This document shows positions 8,837-19,583 of a DNA stretch of 64,000 bases, piece by piece. The notes under the pieces are model-generated. The model was not told where the DNA came from, did not search any database, and saw nothing but the letters and a program-made list of their open reading frames with translations. Source of the DNA: Ga0077555 sp963761475 (lineage in GTDB: Bacteria > Pseudomonadota > Alphaproteobacteria > Rhizobiales > Hyphomicrobiaceae); the NCBI GenBank assembly GCA_963761475.1, contig CAVXGT010000015.1, positions 186,001-250,000 on the forward strand, in the 5' to 3' direction. Each line of letters starts with the position of its first letter. The first letter of the stretch is position 1. Position numbers and translations under genes: made by a program.

Positions 8837-10690
8837 TTACATGGGCCAGACCAGCATGATCATGGGCAGTGCAACGACAATCACGATCAGCGTCAACGGA
8901 AAGCCCAGGCGTGCGTAGTCGCCGAATTGATAGCCGCCGGGGCCATAAACCAGCGTGTTCGACTGGTGGCCGAAGGGGGTGAGGAAGTCACAGCTGGCGC
9001 CAATGGCCACGGCCATGAGGAACGGATCGACGTTGAGGCCAGCCTTGCGTGCGTAGCCGGCGGCAATCGGGCCCATCAGCAGCACGGTTGCCGCATTGTT
9101 GAGCACGGGCGTGACGGCCAGCGTGGCGATGAGGAACAGGGCGAGCGCCGCCACCGGCGCCCAAGTTTGCGCGACATCGGCGATGACGGTGGCGATCAGC
9201 TCGGTGCCGCCGGTACGCTCTAGCGCGCCCGTCACGGGAATGAGGGCTGCCAGCAGCACGATCACGGGCCAATCGATAGCGGCGTACATGTCGTTGAGGG
9301 GCATGACGCGCAACACGCCGAGCACGATGACCGCTGCGAGAAACGCGACGGCGACGGGAAGCACGCCTAGCGCCGTCAGGCCGACGGCTCCCAGCATGAC
9401 GAGCGCGGGCAGAGACACCTGCACGGGCCGGCCCAGCGCGATCTTGCGCTCGGCGAGCGGCAGAACGCCAAGCTCGTCCTGGGTGACGCTCATCTCGTCG
9501 AGCTTGCCCTGAAGGACCAGAACGTCGCCGGCTTCGAAACGGACGTGCTTGAGGCGGCTGGTGGTTCGCTTGCCCTTGCGGCTGATGGCCAGCAAATTGA
9601 CGCCGTAGCGACGCAGACCGATATCCAACGGCGAACGGCCGATGAGGGGCGAAGACGCCGTCACCACGGTTTCGACAATGCCAAAGCCGTCGGTTTTGAG
9701 AAGATTGGGGTCGGTGTCCTTGGTTCCGACCAACTCGAGCTTATAGGAATCGACCATGCGCTTGAGGGCTGCCGTGCTGGCCTCCAAAACGAGCACGTCG
9801 CCCTGCTGGATGGTCATGGTGCTCCACGGCACGATGCGGCGCACATCACCGCGGATGACCGACAGAACCAGGACATCGTGCTCAGATTCAATCTCGCGCA
9901 CCGTCTTGCCGATAATGGTCGAGCCCTTCTTGGCGCGGGCCTCGGTGACGTAGTCCTCGATCTTGAAGCGGGCTTCGGGAAGGGGCGCGCCACGCCGATC
10001 GGCGGGAAGCAGGCGCCATGCAAACGCCAAATAGGCGACACCCACCACGGCAATGGCGATGCCGACGGGGGCGAAGTCGAACATGCCGAAGGGCGTGCCG
10101 GTGACGTCCTTGCGCACGACGGAAATCAGCAGATTGGGCGGCGTTCCGATGAGGGTGACGAGGCCGCCCAGCAGGGAGCCGAAGGCAATCGGCATCAGGA
10201 CGATAGCGGGCGAGCGGCCGGCCTTCTCGGCGGACACGATGGCTGCGGGCATCAGGATGGCGAGGGCGCCGACGTTGTTCATGAAGCCCGACAGAAGGGC
10301 GGTGATGCCGGTGAGCGTGATGACGTGCAGGCCGGGCGTGGTCATGGCCGGCTCGGCTGCGACAACAAGACGATCGAGGAGGCCCGACTGGCGGATGGCG
10401 GCGCTCAGGACCAGCACGAGGGCAACGGTGATGACAGCGGGGTCGGAGAAGCCGTCGAAAGCGTGGCCGGATTCGACGACGCCGGTCAGCACGGCCGCGG
10501 TGAGGGCGGCGCCGGCGACGAGGTCATGACGCCAGCGGCCCCATACGAACAACACCAGGGTCGCGAGCAGTATCAGGGCCAGAATGGCGATCGGAGAAAG
10601 GGTGATCACGGTGATCCCGCTGACATCTTGGCAGACGAAGCGCCGGGCCGGCGCAGCGATGACACTGCATCTCCCACCATCAGTGCACAT
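8837..10690 (-). CDS. SLC13-family permease with two RCK (TrkA-C) domains
   Basis: An inner-membrane transporter of the ion transporter / DASS superfamily. The first half has several helices (for example VITVALVLVLSAAI and a GFMNNVGALAILMP re-entrant motif). Two cytosolic TrkA-C regulatory domains follow, at about residues 225-300 and 315-395. The second membrane half carries TPVLNNAATVLLMGPIA and GASCDFLTPFGHQSN, the twin substrate/sodium-site motifs of the family. Such proteins import anions such as sulfate or dicarboxylates; the substrate here is not determinable. The open frame begins at ATG 10690, but homologues usually start near the GTG at 10609 (VITLSPIAIL), so the true start may be about 27 codons shorter. 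Confidence 0.88.
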   Translation of the reverse strand: MCTDGGRCSVIAAPARRFVCQDVSGITVITLSPIAILALILLATLVLFVWGRWRHDLVAGAALTAAVLTGVVESGHAFDGFSDPAVITVALVLVLSAAIRQSGLLDRLVVAAEPAMTTPGLHVITLTGITALLSGFMNNVGALAILMPAAIVSAEKAGRSPAIVLMPIAFGSLLGGLVTLIGTPPNLLISVVRKDVTGTPFGMFDFAPVGIAIAVVGVAYLAFAWRLLPADRRGAPLPEARFKIEDYVTEARAKKGSTIIGKTVREIESEHDVLVLSVIRGDVRRIVPWSTMTIQQGDVLVLEASTAALKRMVDSYKLELVGTKDTDPNLLKTDGFGIVETVVTASSPLIGRSPLDIGLRRYGVNLLAISRKGKRTTSRLKHVRFEAGDVLVLQGKLDEMSVTQDELGVLPLAERKIALGRPVQVSLPALVMLGAVGLTALGVLPVAVAFLAAVIVLGVLRVMPLNDMYAAIDWPVIVLLAALIPVTGALERTGGTELIATVIADVAQTWAPVAALALFLIATLAVTPVLNNAATVLLMGPIAAGYARKAGLNVDPFLMAVAIGASCDFLTPFGHQSNTLVYGPGGYQFGDYARLGFPLTLIVIVVALPMIMLVWPM

Positions 10691-10874
10691 GGGCAGGGGA
10701 ATGGCGCAGTGTTCATTTTATCCAAATTCAAACGCATCTCCACCCGCTTGGGCGCCGCGCGAACAGGGCTGTCGTCCCTGCAAATTCGTATCCGTGCCGG
10801 TGGCAGAGCGGTGGCTCGCCTCCCGCAGACGGTAAGCCCTAACAGTATTCGGCACTCGAGTGTATGCCCGAAGG

Positions 10875-10910
10875 GGCAAATTGCCTGTCCGCCGCGCGGC
10901 GCAATTTGCC
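10875..10910. repeat. Perfect 10-bp inverted repeat upstream of the alcohol dehydrogenase
   Basis: GGCAAATTGC at 10875-10884 is repeated in inverted form as GCAATTTGCC at 10901-10910, with 16 bases between the arms. It lies in the 285-base gap between the divergent permease and alcohol dehydrogenase genes, about 65 bases upstream of the dehydrogenase start. The spacing (about 26 bases centre to centre) could suit a dimeric regulator binding two half-sites, or it may form a hairpin in the leader RNA. Confidence 0.45.
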
Positions 10911-10975
10911 AAAGTCCGGAGCTGCGATAAGTTGCAGATCTCAAACGCAACGCCAGACAAGCAGGTTCCCAGCCC

Positions 10976-12100
10976 GTGAAAATTCGTGCCGCCGTCCTCT
11001 ACGAGATGGAAAAGCCCAGGCCCTACGCCCAGTCGCGGCCGCTGGTGATCGAGGACGTGGACCTGGCACCGCCCGGCGAAGGCGAGATCCTGGTCCGGAT
11101 CAAGGCGGCGGGGTTGTGCCACTCCGACCTCTCCACCATCAATGGCGACCGGCCACGCCAGATGCCTATGGCGCTCGGTCACGAAGCCGCCGGCGAGGTG
11201 GTCGAGCTCGGGGCGGGGGTGCGCGACCTGGCGGTTGGCGATCACGTGATCCTGGTATTCGTGCCGAGCTGCGGGCACTGCCTGCCGTGCGCGGAAGGAC
11301 GACCAGCGCTGTGCGAACCGGGCGCCAAGGCCAATGGGGCGGGGACGCTGCTGTCAGGCTCCATGCGGCTATCGATGGGTGGCAAACCGGTGCACCACCA
11401 CATCGGCGTGTCGGCGTTTGCGGACTATGCCGTAGTGGCGCGGGAAAGCGCTGTCAAAATCGACGCCTCGCTACCGTTCGAGGAAGCCGCCCTGTTCGGC
11501 TGCGCGGTGATCACCGGAGCGGGTGCCGTGGTCAACACGGCCAAGGTTTCGCCGGGCACACAGGTGGCGGTGGTCGGTCTCGGCGGCGTCGGCCTGATGT
11601 CGATGCTGGCAGCGCGACTGGCGGGGTGCCGCACGATCATCGCGATCGACATGCTGGACGACAAGCTGGCGCTCGCCCGGCAACTGGGCGCAACGCATAC
11701 GCTCAATGCGCGCGATGCCAACTGCGTGGAGGCCGTGCGCGACCTGACGGGCGGCGGCGTCGACTTCGCGTTCGAGATGGCGTCGTCGGTGAAGGCATTG
11801 GAGCTTGCCTACCGCATCACGCGGCGGGGCGGCATGACCGTGACGGGCAGCTTGCCGCATCCTACTCACACGTTTGCACTGCCCGCGACCAACCTCGTCG
11901 CGGAGGAGCGAACAATCAAGGGTAGCTATGTCGGTAGCTGCGTGCCATCGCGGGATATCCCTCGCTTCATCGCGCTCTATCAGCAGGGCTTGCTGCCGGT
12001 GGACCGGCTGATGAGCGAGCGGCTGAAGCTCGAACAGATCAACGAGGGCTTTGACCGGCTCGCGGACGGCGGCTCGGTGCGCCAGATCATCGTGCCGTGA
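10976..12100 (+). CDS. Zinc-dependent alcohol dehydrogenase
   Basis: A 374-residue NAD-dependent medium-chain dehydrogenase that oxidises alcohols to aldehydes (or the reverse) in the cytoplasm. Catalytic zinc ligands are visible as Cys48 in GLCHSD, His69-Glu70 in GHE, and Cys176 in FGCAVITGAG. The structural-zinc lobe is Cys99, Cys102, Cys105 and Cys113. The Rossmann motif GLGGVG is at 201-206, followed by IIAIDMLDDK, whose Asp favours NAD. The insertion around residues 115-145 and the FGCAVITGAGAV segment resemble class III-like and mycothiol/benzyl alcohol dehydrogenase relatives. The start is GTG, with only a weak upstream Shine-Dalgarno sequence. Substrate unknown. Confidence 0.93.
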   Translation: MKIRAAVLYEMEKPRPYAQSRPLVIEDVDLAPPGEGEILVRIKAAGLCHSDLSTINGDRPRQMPMALGHEAAGEVVELGAGVRDLAVGDHVILVFVPSCGHCLPCAEGRPALCEPGAKANGAGTLLSGSMRLSMGGKPVHHHIGVSAFADYAVVARESAVKIDASLPFEEAALFGCAVITGAGAVVNTAKVSPGTQVAVVGLGGVGLMSMLAARLAGCRTIIAIDMLDDKLALARQLGATHTLNARDANCVEAVRDLTGGGVDFAFEMASSVKALELAYRITRRGGMTVTGSLPHPTHTFALPATNLVAEERTIKGSYVGSCVPSRDIPRFIALYQQGLLPVDRLMSERLKLEQINEGFDRLADGGSVRQIIVP

Positions 12101-12137
12101 TGGAGACGGCCGGGCGCTGACGCCGTCGTATTCGCGC

Positions 12138-13761
12138 TCAGCGCGTCAGGATGACGAAATCGGTGCCATCGTTGGTTTCGCCGAGCCCATAGTCGGAGAC
12201 GATGATCGACGCACCCGGCCACAGGCGCTCGGCCATGAGCTGCCTGATGTTGTCGGGTATGACAAGGCGGTCGAGTGCCTCCGAGGCGGTCGATGGCCTG
12301 TCACGGCCGGCACTTTCGCGTTGCTTGCGCGTGAGGCCGCCCGCCGACGGCACGGTCACGACGACCCAGCGCACGCCGGCACCATCGGCAGTATCCTCGA
12401 TGGCAGTGTAGACGTGCGTCCCCAATGGCTGGTCGGGCTCGGCCAACTGGATCGGCTCCTGGGCCAAGGCATGAAAGCCCTGGCGCAGATAGACCATTCC
12501 CGTACGGCGAGACATGAAAACACTCAACGGTTTGACCGCGCGCCTGGCGGCGGTGAGCTCATCGGCGGCGGCTTCGGCGGCGATGCGGGCCTGACGCGCG
12601 GCAGCGGCGGCCGAGAATGCTTCATCAGAGGCTGCGGCTTCGGCTGACATCAGCTTGCGGTGTGCTTCGCCGGCCGCCGCGACGGCTGCCTTTGCCAAGC
12701 GCAGCCGCACCAGGATCGGCGCCTCGGCTTCGGCGGTTTGGACGGTCGCAAGGCCGAGCTGCTCGGTGTCGCGATAGTCCTCGGCGTCGGCGAGGATGCC
12801 TGCAGAGGCCTTGACGGCTTCGGCGAGGCGGCGGGCCTCGGCGGATTTCTCCGATGCGAGCGCGTAGGCGGGCTTGACGGCGCGATCGGCGATGAGCTTC
12901 GCGGCCTTGGCGTCGGAGAGGCGGGCCTGAGCCGCGGCATAAGGGGACAGCGACGACGGGGCGACGACAGGGGGCAGTGCCGCATCGTCGGCCGTCGCGA
13001 GTTGGAAGGAGGCAGCCAGTGCCGGCGGCTCGAGCGGTTGACTCAGCGGCTGGGGAAGCTTGGCGTGCTGAAAGCGGACGGGAGCGACGTCGCTGGGCGA
13101 GACGATCACCCGCATGCCGATTTCGCCCAGTCCCCACATGGTGCGGGCAAATCCACTCGGCAGGCGGATGCAGCCGTGAGAGGCGGGATAGTTGGGCACG
13201 TGACCTTCGTGCAGGGCGATGCCGGACCAGGTCAGGCGCTGCATGTAGGGCATGGGGGCGTTCGAGTAGATGTTGGACTCGGTGATAGCGGCGGCGCTGG
13301 AGAATGGTGAAAACGCCCGTCGGCGTCGCGTTACCGGGCTTGCCGGACGAAATGCGCGAGCGATGCACGACGCCCTCTGGGCCATGGATGACGATGCGCT
13401 GGCTGGAGAGCGAAACGATCGCCAATTGCGGCTCGGACGGGGTGGGCGTGTCGTCCTTGCGGATGGCGCGGCGGCGGACCGCGCCCGACTGGGCGGCCTG
13501 CGCCGTGCCGCGCGCCAAGATGATCGCGCGCGCGCGCTGCCAGCCTGGCGTGATGTCGGCCTGCTCGCGACGGTTGGCCTGGGCCGCCGCTGGGACGGAT
13601 GAAACCGTGGTCGCGGCGATAAGCGCGGCGACCGCGCCTGCCAAGGCCAGCGCGATGGCGCGTGGCTGGCGCACGTAAGGCAACGCCTGGCCACCCGGGC
13701 CTGCCACATTGTTCAGACGACGAAAAATATGCGCATTCCCAATCATATCAACGCTACGCAC
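12138..13761 (-). pseudogene. Secreted L,D-transpeptidase (YkuD), split by a frameshift
   Basis: Two overlapping minus-strand frames make one L,D-transpeptidase, which cross-links peptidoglycan or attaches proteins to it through a catalytic Cys. The first frame (GTG 13761 or ATG 13746) encodes a signal anchor (IALALAGAVAALIAATT) and the front of the YkuD domain (IVSLSSQRIVIHGPEG, then GNATPTGVFTILQRR). The second continues with ESNIYSNAPMPYMQRLTWSG and the active-site motif SHGCIRLP. An alanine-rich helical region and a C-terminal extension follow to 12138. The join is at about 13281, where CACCGAG carries one extra base relative to CACGAG. The reconstituted protein is about 540 residues. Either the gene is dead or the base is a sequencing error. 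Confidence 0.75.
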
Positions 13762-13927
13762 GACACCACCCTCGGCCCCGCCAGGTCACCGCAGACACCT
13801 GCCGGCTCGGCTCTACTTCGCCACAGGGAAACTATAGCGGAGGGTCGGCGCGGGCTGGTGCCCAATTGGCAACAACATGCGGGAATCGCACTAACGATGA
13901 GGCCTGAACGATGAGGCCTGCCGGCGC

Positions 13928-14851
13928 TCAGGCGCGGCGATGGCGCTGGAGGATTGCAGCTTCACGCAAGGCGTCGGCGGCGGGGCCGAATGCGTCGAGG
14001 GCCGCCAACGCTTCGGCGACGGCGCGGTCGAGCTCGCGACGGGCGGCAGCTTGGCCGGCCACGGCAACGAACGTCGCCTTGCCGAGGGCGGCGTCCTTGC
14101 CGACGGCCTTGCCGACGACGGCGGCATCTCCGGAGATATCGAGCAAATCATCGGCGATCTGGAAGGCGAGGCCTGCGGCGCGGCCGTAGCGGGTCGCACG
14201 CGCGAGATGATCGGGCGCGGCGGCGGCGACCAGGGCGCCGGCACGGCAGGCGAAGGTGATGAGGGCGCCGGTCTTCATTCCCTGCAAGCGGCGGACGTGG
14301 GCCTCGTCAGGCGCAGCTGGGCGGCCAAGCTTCTCGGCTTCGAGGTCGAGCATCTGGCCACCGACCATGCCGGCGGGGCCGGCGGCTGCGGCGAGCTCGC
14401 GCGAGAGGGCGAGGGCAACGGAGGGAGAGGCGAAGGGGGTGGGCTCGCGGGCCAGGATTTCGAAGGCCAGTGTCAAGAGAGCGTCGCCGGCCAAGATGGC
14501 GGTCCACTCGTCGTAGGCCTTCCAGACGGTGGGCTGGCCGCGACGCAAGGCGTCATTGTCCATGGCGGGCAGGTCGTCGTGCACGAGGCTATAGGCGTGG
14601 ATGCACTCGAGGGCGGCGGCAGCCTGCAAAGCTGCGGGCTCGTCGGCGCCCAGAAGGCTGGCGAACTCGGCCACCAGGAACGGACGGAACCGCTTGCCGC
14701 CAGCCAGAAGGGCATGACGCATGGCCGCCACCAGCCGATCGGGCGTGCCGGCCGCCATCGTATGGGCCAGGGCTACCTCGAGGCCGTGCTCGACGCTTGC
14801 AGCAGTGGCGGCAAGCCTCACTTCGAAGGCGGTCTTTGGTGTTTTCGGCAT
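13928..14851 (-). CDS. ispA: Polyprenyl synthetase, (2E,6E)-farnesyl diphosphate synthase type
   Basis: Condenses isopentenyl diphosphate with dimethylallyl and geranyl diphosphate to make farnesyl diphosphate for quinones, undecaprenyl carrier and hopanoids. The 307-residue product has both aspartate-rich motifs: DDLPAMD at 92-98 and DDLLD at 234-238. It also has the GGKRFRP isopentenyl-diphosphate-binding segment at 51-57 and the late GKD/K region. The insertion between the first two aspartates of the first motif (DDLPAMD) marks the bacterial type of farnesyl synthase. The xseB and dxs genes that often flank ispA in alphaproteobacteria are not seen here. Confidence 0.95.
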   Translation of the reverse strand: MPKTPKTAFEVRLAATAASVEHGLEVALAHTMAAGTPDRLVAAMRHALLAGGKRFRPFLVAEFASLLGADEPAALQAAAALECIHAYSLVHDDLPAMDNDALRRGQPTVWKAYDEWTAILAGDALLTLAFEILAREPTPFASPSVALALSRELAAAAGPAGMVGGQMLDLEAEKLGRPAAPDEAHVRRLQGMKTGALITFACRAGALVAAAAPDHLARATRYGRAAGLAFQIADDLLDISGDAAVVGKAVGKDAALGKATFVAVAGQAAARRELDRAVAEALAALDAFGPAADALREAAILQRHRRA

Positions 14852-15559
14852 CGAACCTCACATGCCGGTTGGCGCCGAAGGCCGGGCATTCGCCTCGCAG
14901 CATGCCATCGGCGGCGGCATCGGCGTCGTGGTGACCAATCGCACATGCAAAGTCAAGGCGAAGCCTCTCAGATCCAGGTTGCAACTGCGGCCTTGCCGGA
15001 TGGCGCGGGCGGCCTGAAAAAGCGGCAGGCGATGCGCGTTGAACCGTCAACGCGTTGACATGCGAATCGCTTATGTTCTGGTTGTCTTTCGATAGCGCGC
15101 CGCAGCAAGTGCAGGCCTGATTATCGGAGCTGTCGGAGCGTTGTCCGCGTCAAGCCGCGAGGGGCCGCCTCGCGCACTACCGGGCGAGGGCATGGCGATA
15201 CGCGACCTTATGGTCAGTCACGACAACCAGGCGGAATGGATGGGCCGCCAGGGTTTTGTCCGTCAGCCAGGCCACGCAGCCGGAGCTTTCGCACCTCATC
15301 CTGATCTGGCCAGACCCCACCAAAATGCTGCGCCTGCGAAGGCCACGATACCGAGGCCCAGCGCCCCGGGTGTCGCCGGCTTGTCGTTGCATGGCACTGC
15401 GGAGGCGCCCGCTCGCGGGTCGGGGACACGGTCTCAACGACGATGGAGTGGTCCATGCAGACACGCCGTCATCATCGAGTTCCGCCAGTACATCTGTTGG
15501 TCGAGCATACGCCAGGAGGGGCAGCCGGGCTGAAATCACTGCTTTGGCGCCTTATCAAC

Positions 15560-15674
15560 TGGCGTGTCAAACCACTGTATCCTCCAGAACGGAGCTGATT
15601 GGACACTGCCGGCGGGGCCCCGCACCCAATAGCCGAAGACACCAACGCCGGTCCCGCCAGGGGCCGGCTTTTAT
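15560..15674 (+). ncRNA. Candidate small RNA ending at an intrinsic terminator
   Basis: No protein gene precedes the terminator at 15647-15674, so something noncoding may end there. The preceding 90 bases contain a CCTCC anti-Shine-Dalgarno sequence (15590-15594) that can pair with a nearby GGAG, and a perfect 12-base palindrome GCGGGGCCCCGC. Exposed or loop CCUCC motifs are typical of several alphaproteobacterial trans-acting small RNAs. I could not identify a promoter, so the 5' end is a guess. Confidence 0.25.
15647..15674 (+). terminator. Rho-independent terminator
   Basis: GCCGGTCCC at 15647-15655 pairs with GGGGCCGGC at 15660-15668 (nine pairs, one of them a T-G wobble) around the loop GCCA, and TTTTAT follows directly. 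This is a textbook intrinsic terminator for plus-strand transcription. Confidence 0.7.
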
Positions 15675-15807
15675 GTTGAGGCGAGGACAATTCTTCGAGC
15701 GTGGTAAAAGATCGATGCGGTTGGTGATCGCGCAGCCGCCTTGCCGTCGTCTATAGTGGCCCGATAACGTAGCTCAATTACTGAGACGCCACATCGGGAG
15801 GAAGCAC

Positions 15808-16296
15808 ATGGCGACCGTATCCATGACCGTCAATGGCCGCGCGGTGAGCGCGGACGTCGAGCCCAGAATGCTGCTGGTCGACTTCCTGCGCAGTCATCTG
15901 CGACTGACGGGCACCCACGTGGGTTGCGACACGAGCCAGTGCGGGGCATGCGCAGTGCATGTCGATGGGAGGGCGATCAAGGCCTGCACGACGCTTGCCG
16001 CGTCCTGCGAAGGCGCCAAGGTGATGACGATCGAGGGCATTTCCGAAGGCGGCAAGCTGCATCCCATGCAGGAAGCCTTCCGCCAGCATCACGCGCTCCA
16101 ATGCGGCTTCTGCACGCCCGGCATGATCATGGCGGGCATCGACATCGTCAATCGCCGTGGCGCAGACGTCTCTGAGCACACCATCCGGGAGGAGCTCGAA
16201 GGCAACATCTGCCGGTGCACGGGCTACCACAATATCGTCAAGGCCATCGCGGCCGGGGCTCAGGCCATGAGCGGCGCCAAGCAGGCCGCCGAATAA
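15808..16296 (+). CDS. coxS: Aerobic CO dehydrogenase-type small subunit, two [2Fe-2S] clusters
   Basis: The iron-sulfur subunit of a molybdenum hydroxylase of the xanthine oxidase / CO dehydrogenase family, passing electrons from the molybdenum subunit to the FAD subunit. The plant-type ferredoxin domain carries Cys40, Cys45, Cys48 and Cys60 (GCDTSQCGAC and KAC). The helical second domain carries Cys99, Cys102, Cys135 and Cys137 (QCGFCTPGM and CRCTGYHNI). The length of 162 residues is normal. GGGAGGA lies 5-6 bases before the ATG. It is the first gene of an S-L-M operon, 43 bases ahead of the large subunit. Confidence 0.93.
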   Translation: MATVSMTVNGRAVSADVEPRMLLVDFLRSHLRLTGTHVGCDTSQCGACAVHVDGRAIKACTTLAASCEGAKVMTIEGISEGGKLHPMQEAFRQHHALQCGFCTPGMIMAGIDIVNRRGADVSEHTIREELEGNICRCTGYHNIVKAIAAGAQAMSGAKQAAE

Positions 16297-16339
16297 GCAA
16301 AGAACAAAGAAAATTCGTGTTTCCGGAGGACAGCCAGAC

Positions 16340-18703
<2,364 letters not shown>

Positions 18704-18716
18704 GGGAGGAACCCCC

Positions 18717-19505
18717 ATGTACGCATTCGACTATCGCCGCCCCGGCTCCGTCAACGAAGCCGACTTGGCTCTCAAAGCTGCACCCGGCGCCAAGCTGCTG
18801 GCCGGTGGGCAAACACTGATCCCGGCCATGAAGCTCAGGCTGGCGCAACCGGGATCGGTGATCGATCTCGGCGCCATCGCCGGCCTCAAGGGCATCTCGA
18901 TGGCCGGCGGGGCGCTTAGGATCGGGGCGATGACGACCCATGCCGCAGTCGCCGAGTCTGCCGAGGTGGCGAAGGCCATCCCAGGCCTCGCTGCCGTGGC
19001 GGGCGGCATCGGCGATCCGCACGTGAGAAACCGCGGCACCATCGGCGGCTCAGTCGCCAACAACGACCCGGCGGCCGACTACCCCGCCGCGGTGCTGGCG
19101 CTTGGTGCCACGGTGCACACCTCGAAACGGGCGATCGCGGCTGACCAGTTCTTCGACGGGCTGTTCACGACGGTGCTCGAAGAGAATGAAATCATCACGC
19201 ACATCGACTTCCCCGTGCCGCATAGCTTCGCCTACACCAAGTTCGCCAATCCAGCCTCGCGCTATGCGCTGGTCGGTGTGGCGGTGGCGCGGACCGGCGG
19301 CGGCGTGCGGGTGGCGGTGACGGGCGCCGGGCAGTCGGGCGTGTTCCGGCATACGGCGGCCGAGCAGGCGCTCGCCGCCAACTTCTCGGCAGGTGCACTT
19401 GCCGGCGTGAAGGCGGACCCGTCCAACCTGATGACGGACATCCATGCGGCCGCCGACTACCGCGCCCACCTCATCGGCGTGATGTTGAAGCGGGCCGTTG
19501 GCTAA
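18717..19505 (+). CDS. coxM: Aerobic CO dehydrogenase-type medium subunit, FAD-binding
   Basis: The flavin subunit that takes electrons from the iron-sulfur subunit to the final acceptor. The 262-residue protein shows the CoxM FAD-binding pattern: LLAGGQTLIPAMKLR near 22-37 (the AGGxS/T-type phosphate loop) and IGDPHVRNRGTIGGSVANNDPAADYPA near 98-124. The C-terminal CO_deh_flav domain follows. The ATG at 18717 is preceded by GGGAGGA and lies 13 bases after coxL. Length is slightly short of the usual 270-290 residues. A fourth gene encoding a probable selenoprotein follows after 78 bases on the same strand. Confidence 0.92.
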   Translation: MYAFDYRRPGSVNEADLALKAAPGAKLLAGGQTLIPAMKLRLAQPGSVIDLGAIAGLKGISMAGGALRIGAMTTHAAVAESAEVAKAIPGLAAVAGGIGDPHVRNRGTIGGSVANNDPAADYPAAVLALGATVHTSKRAIAADQFFDGLFTTVLEENEIITHIDFPVPHSFAYTKFANPASRYALVGVAVARTGGGVRVAVTGAGQSGVFRHTAAEQALAANFSAGALAGVKADPSNLMTDIHAAADYRAHLIGVMLKRAVG

Positions 19506-19583
19506 CTTCCGGCCAAGACGACATCAACGGCCACGTCCCGCACGCGCCAGGCGCTGAGGGGCGTGGCCCGAAGAGGCTACGAC

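Larger units (their letters stand above)
14852..15807. other. 956-base region without a recognisable protein gene
   Basis: Several open frames cross this stretch on both strands (for example minus 15177-15539). None has a family-like sequence, a good ribosome binding site or codon use like its neighbours. The notable content is a strong intrinsic terminator at 15647-15674 on the plus strand, and just before it a possible small RNA. The last 20 bases hold the ribosome binding site of coxS. Confidence 0.4.

Noticed and set aside
9545..10930. Long 461-codon plus-strand open frame
   Set aside because: It is antisense to the SLC13 permease, is glycine/aspartate-rich with no family-like pattern, and arises from the GC-rich codons of the real gene.
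15177..15539. Minus-strand 120-codon open frame between ispA and coxS
   Set aside because: No ribosome binding site, arginine-rich composition and overlapping open frames on both strands suggest noncoding GC-rich DNA.
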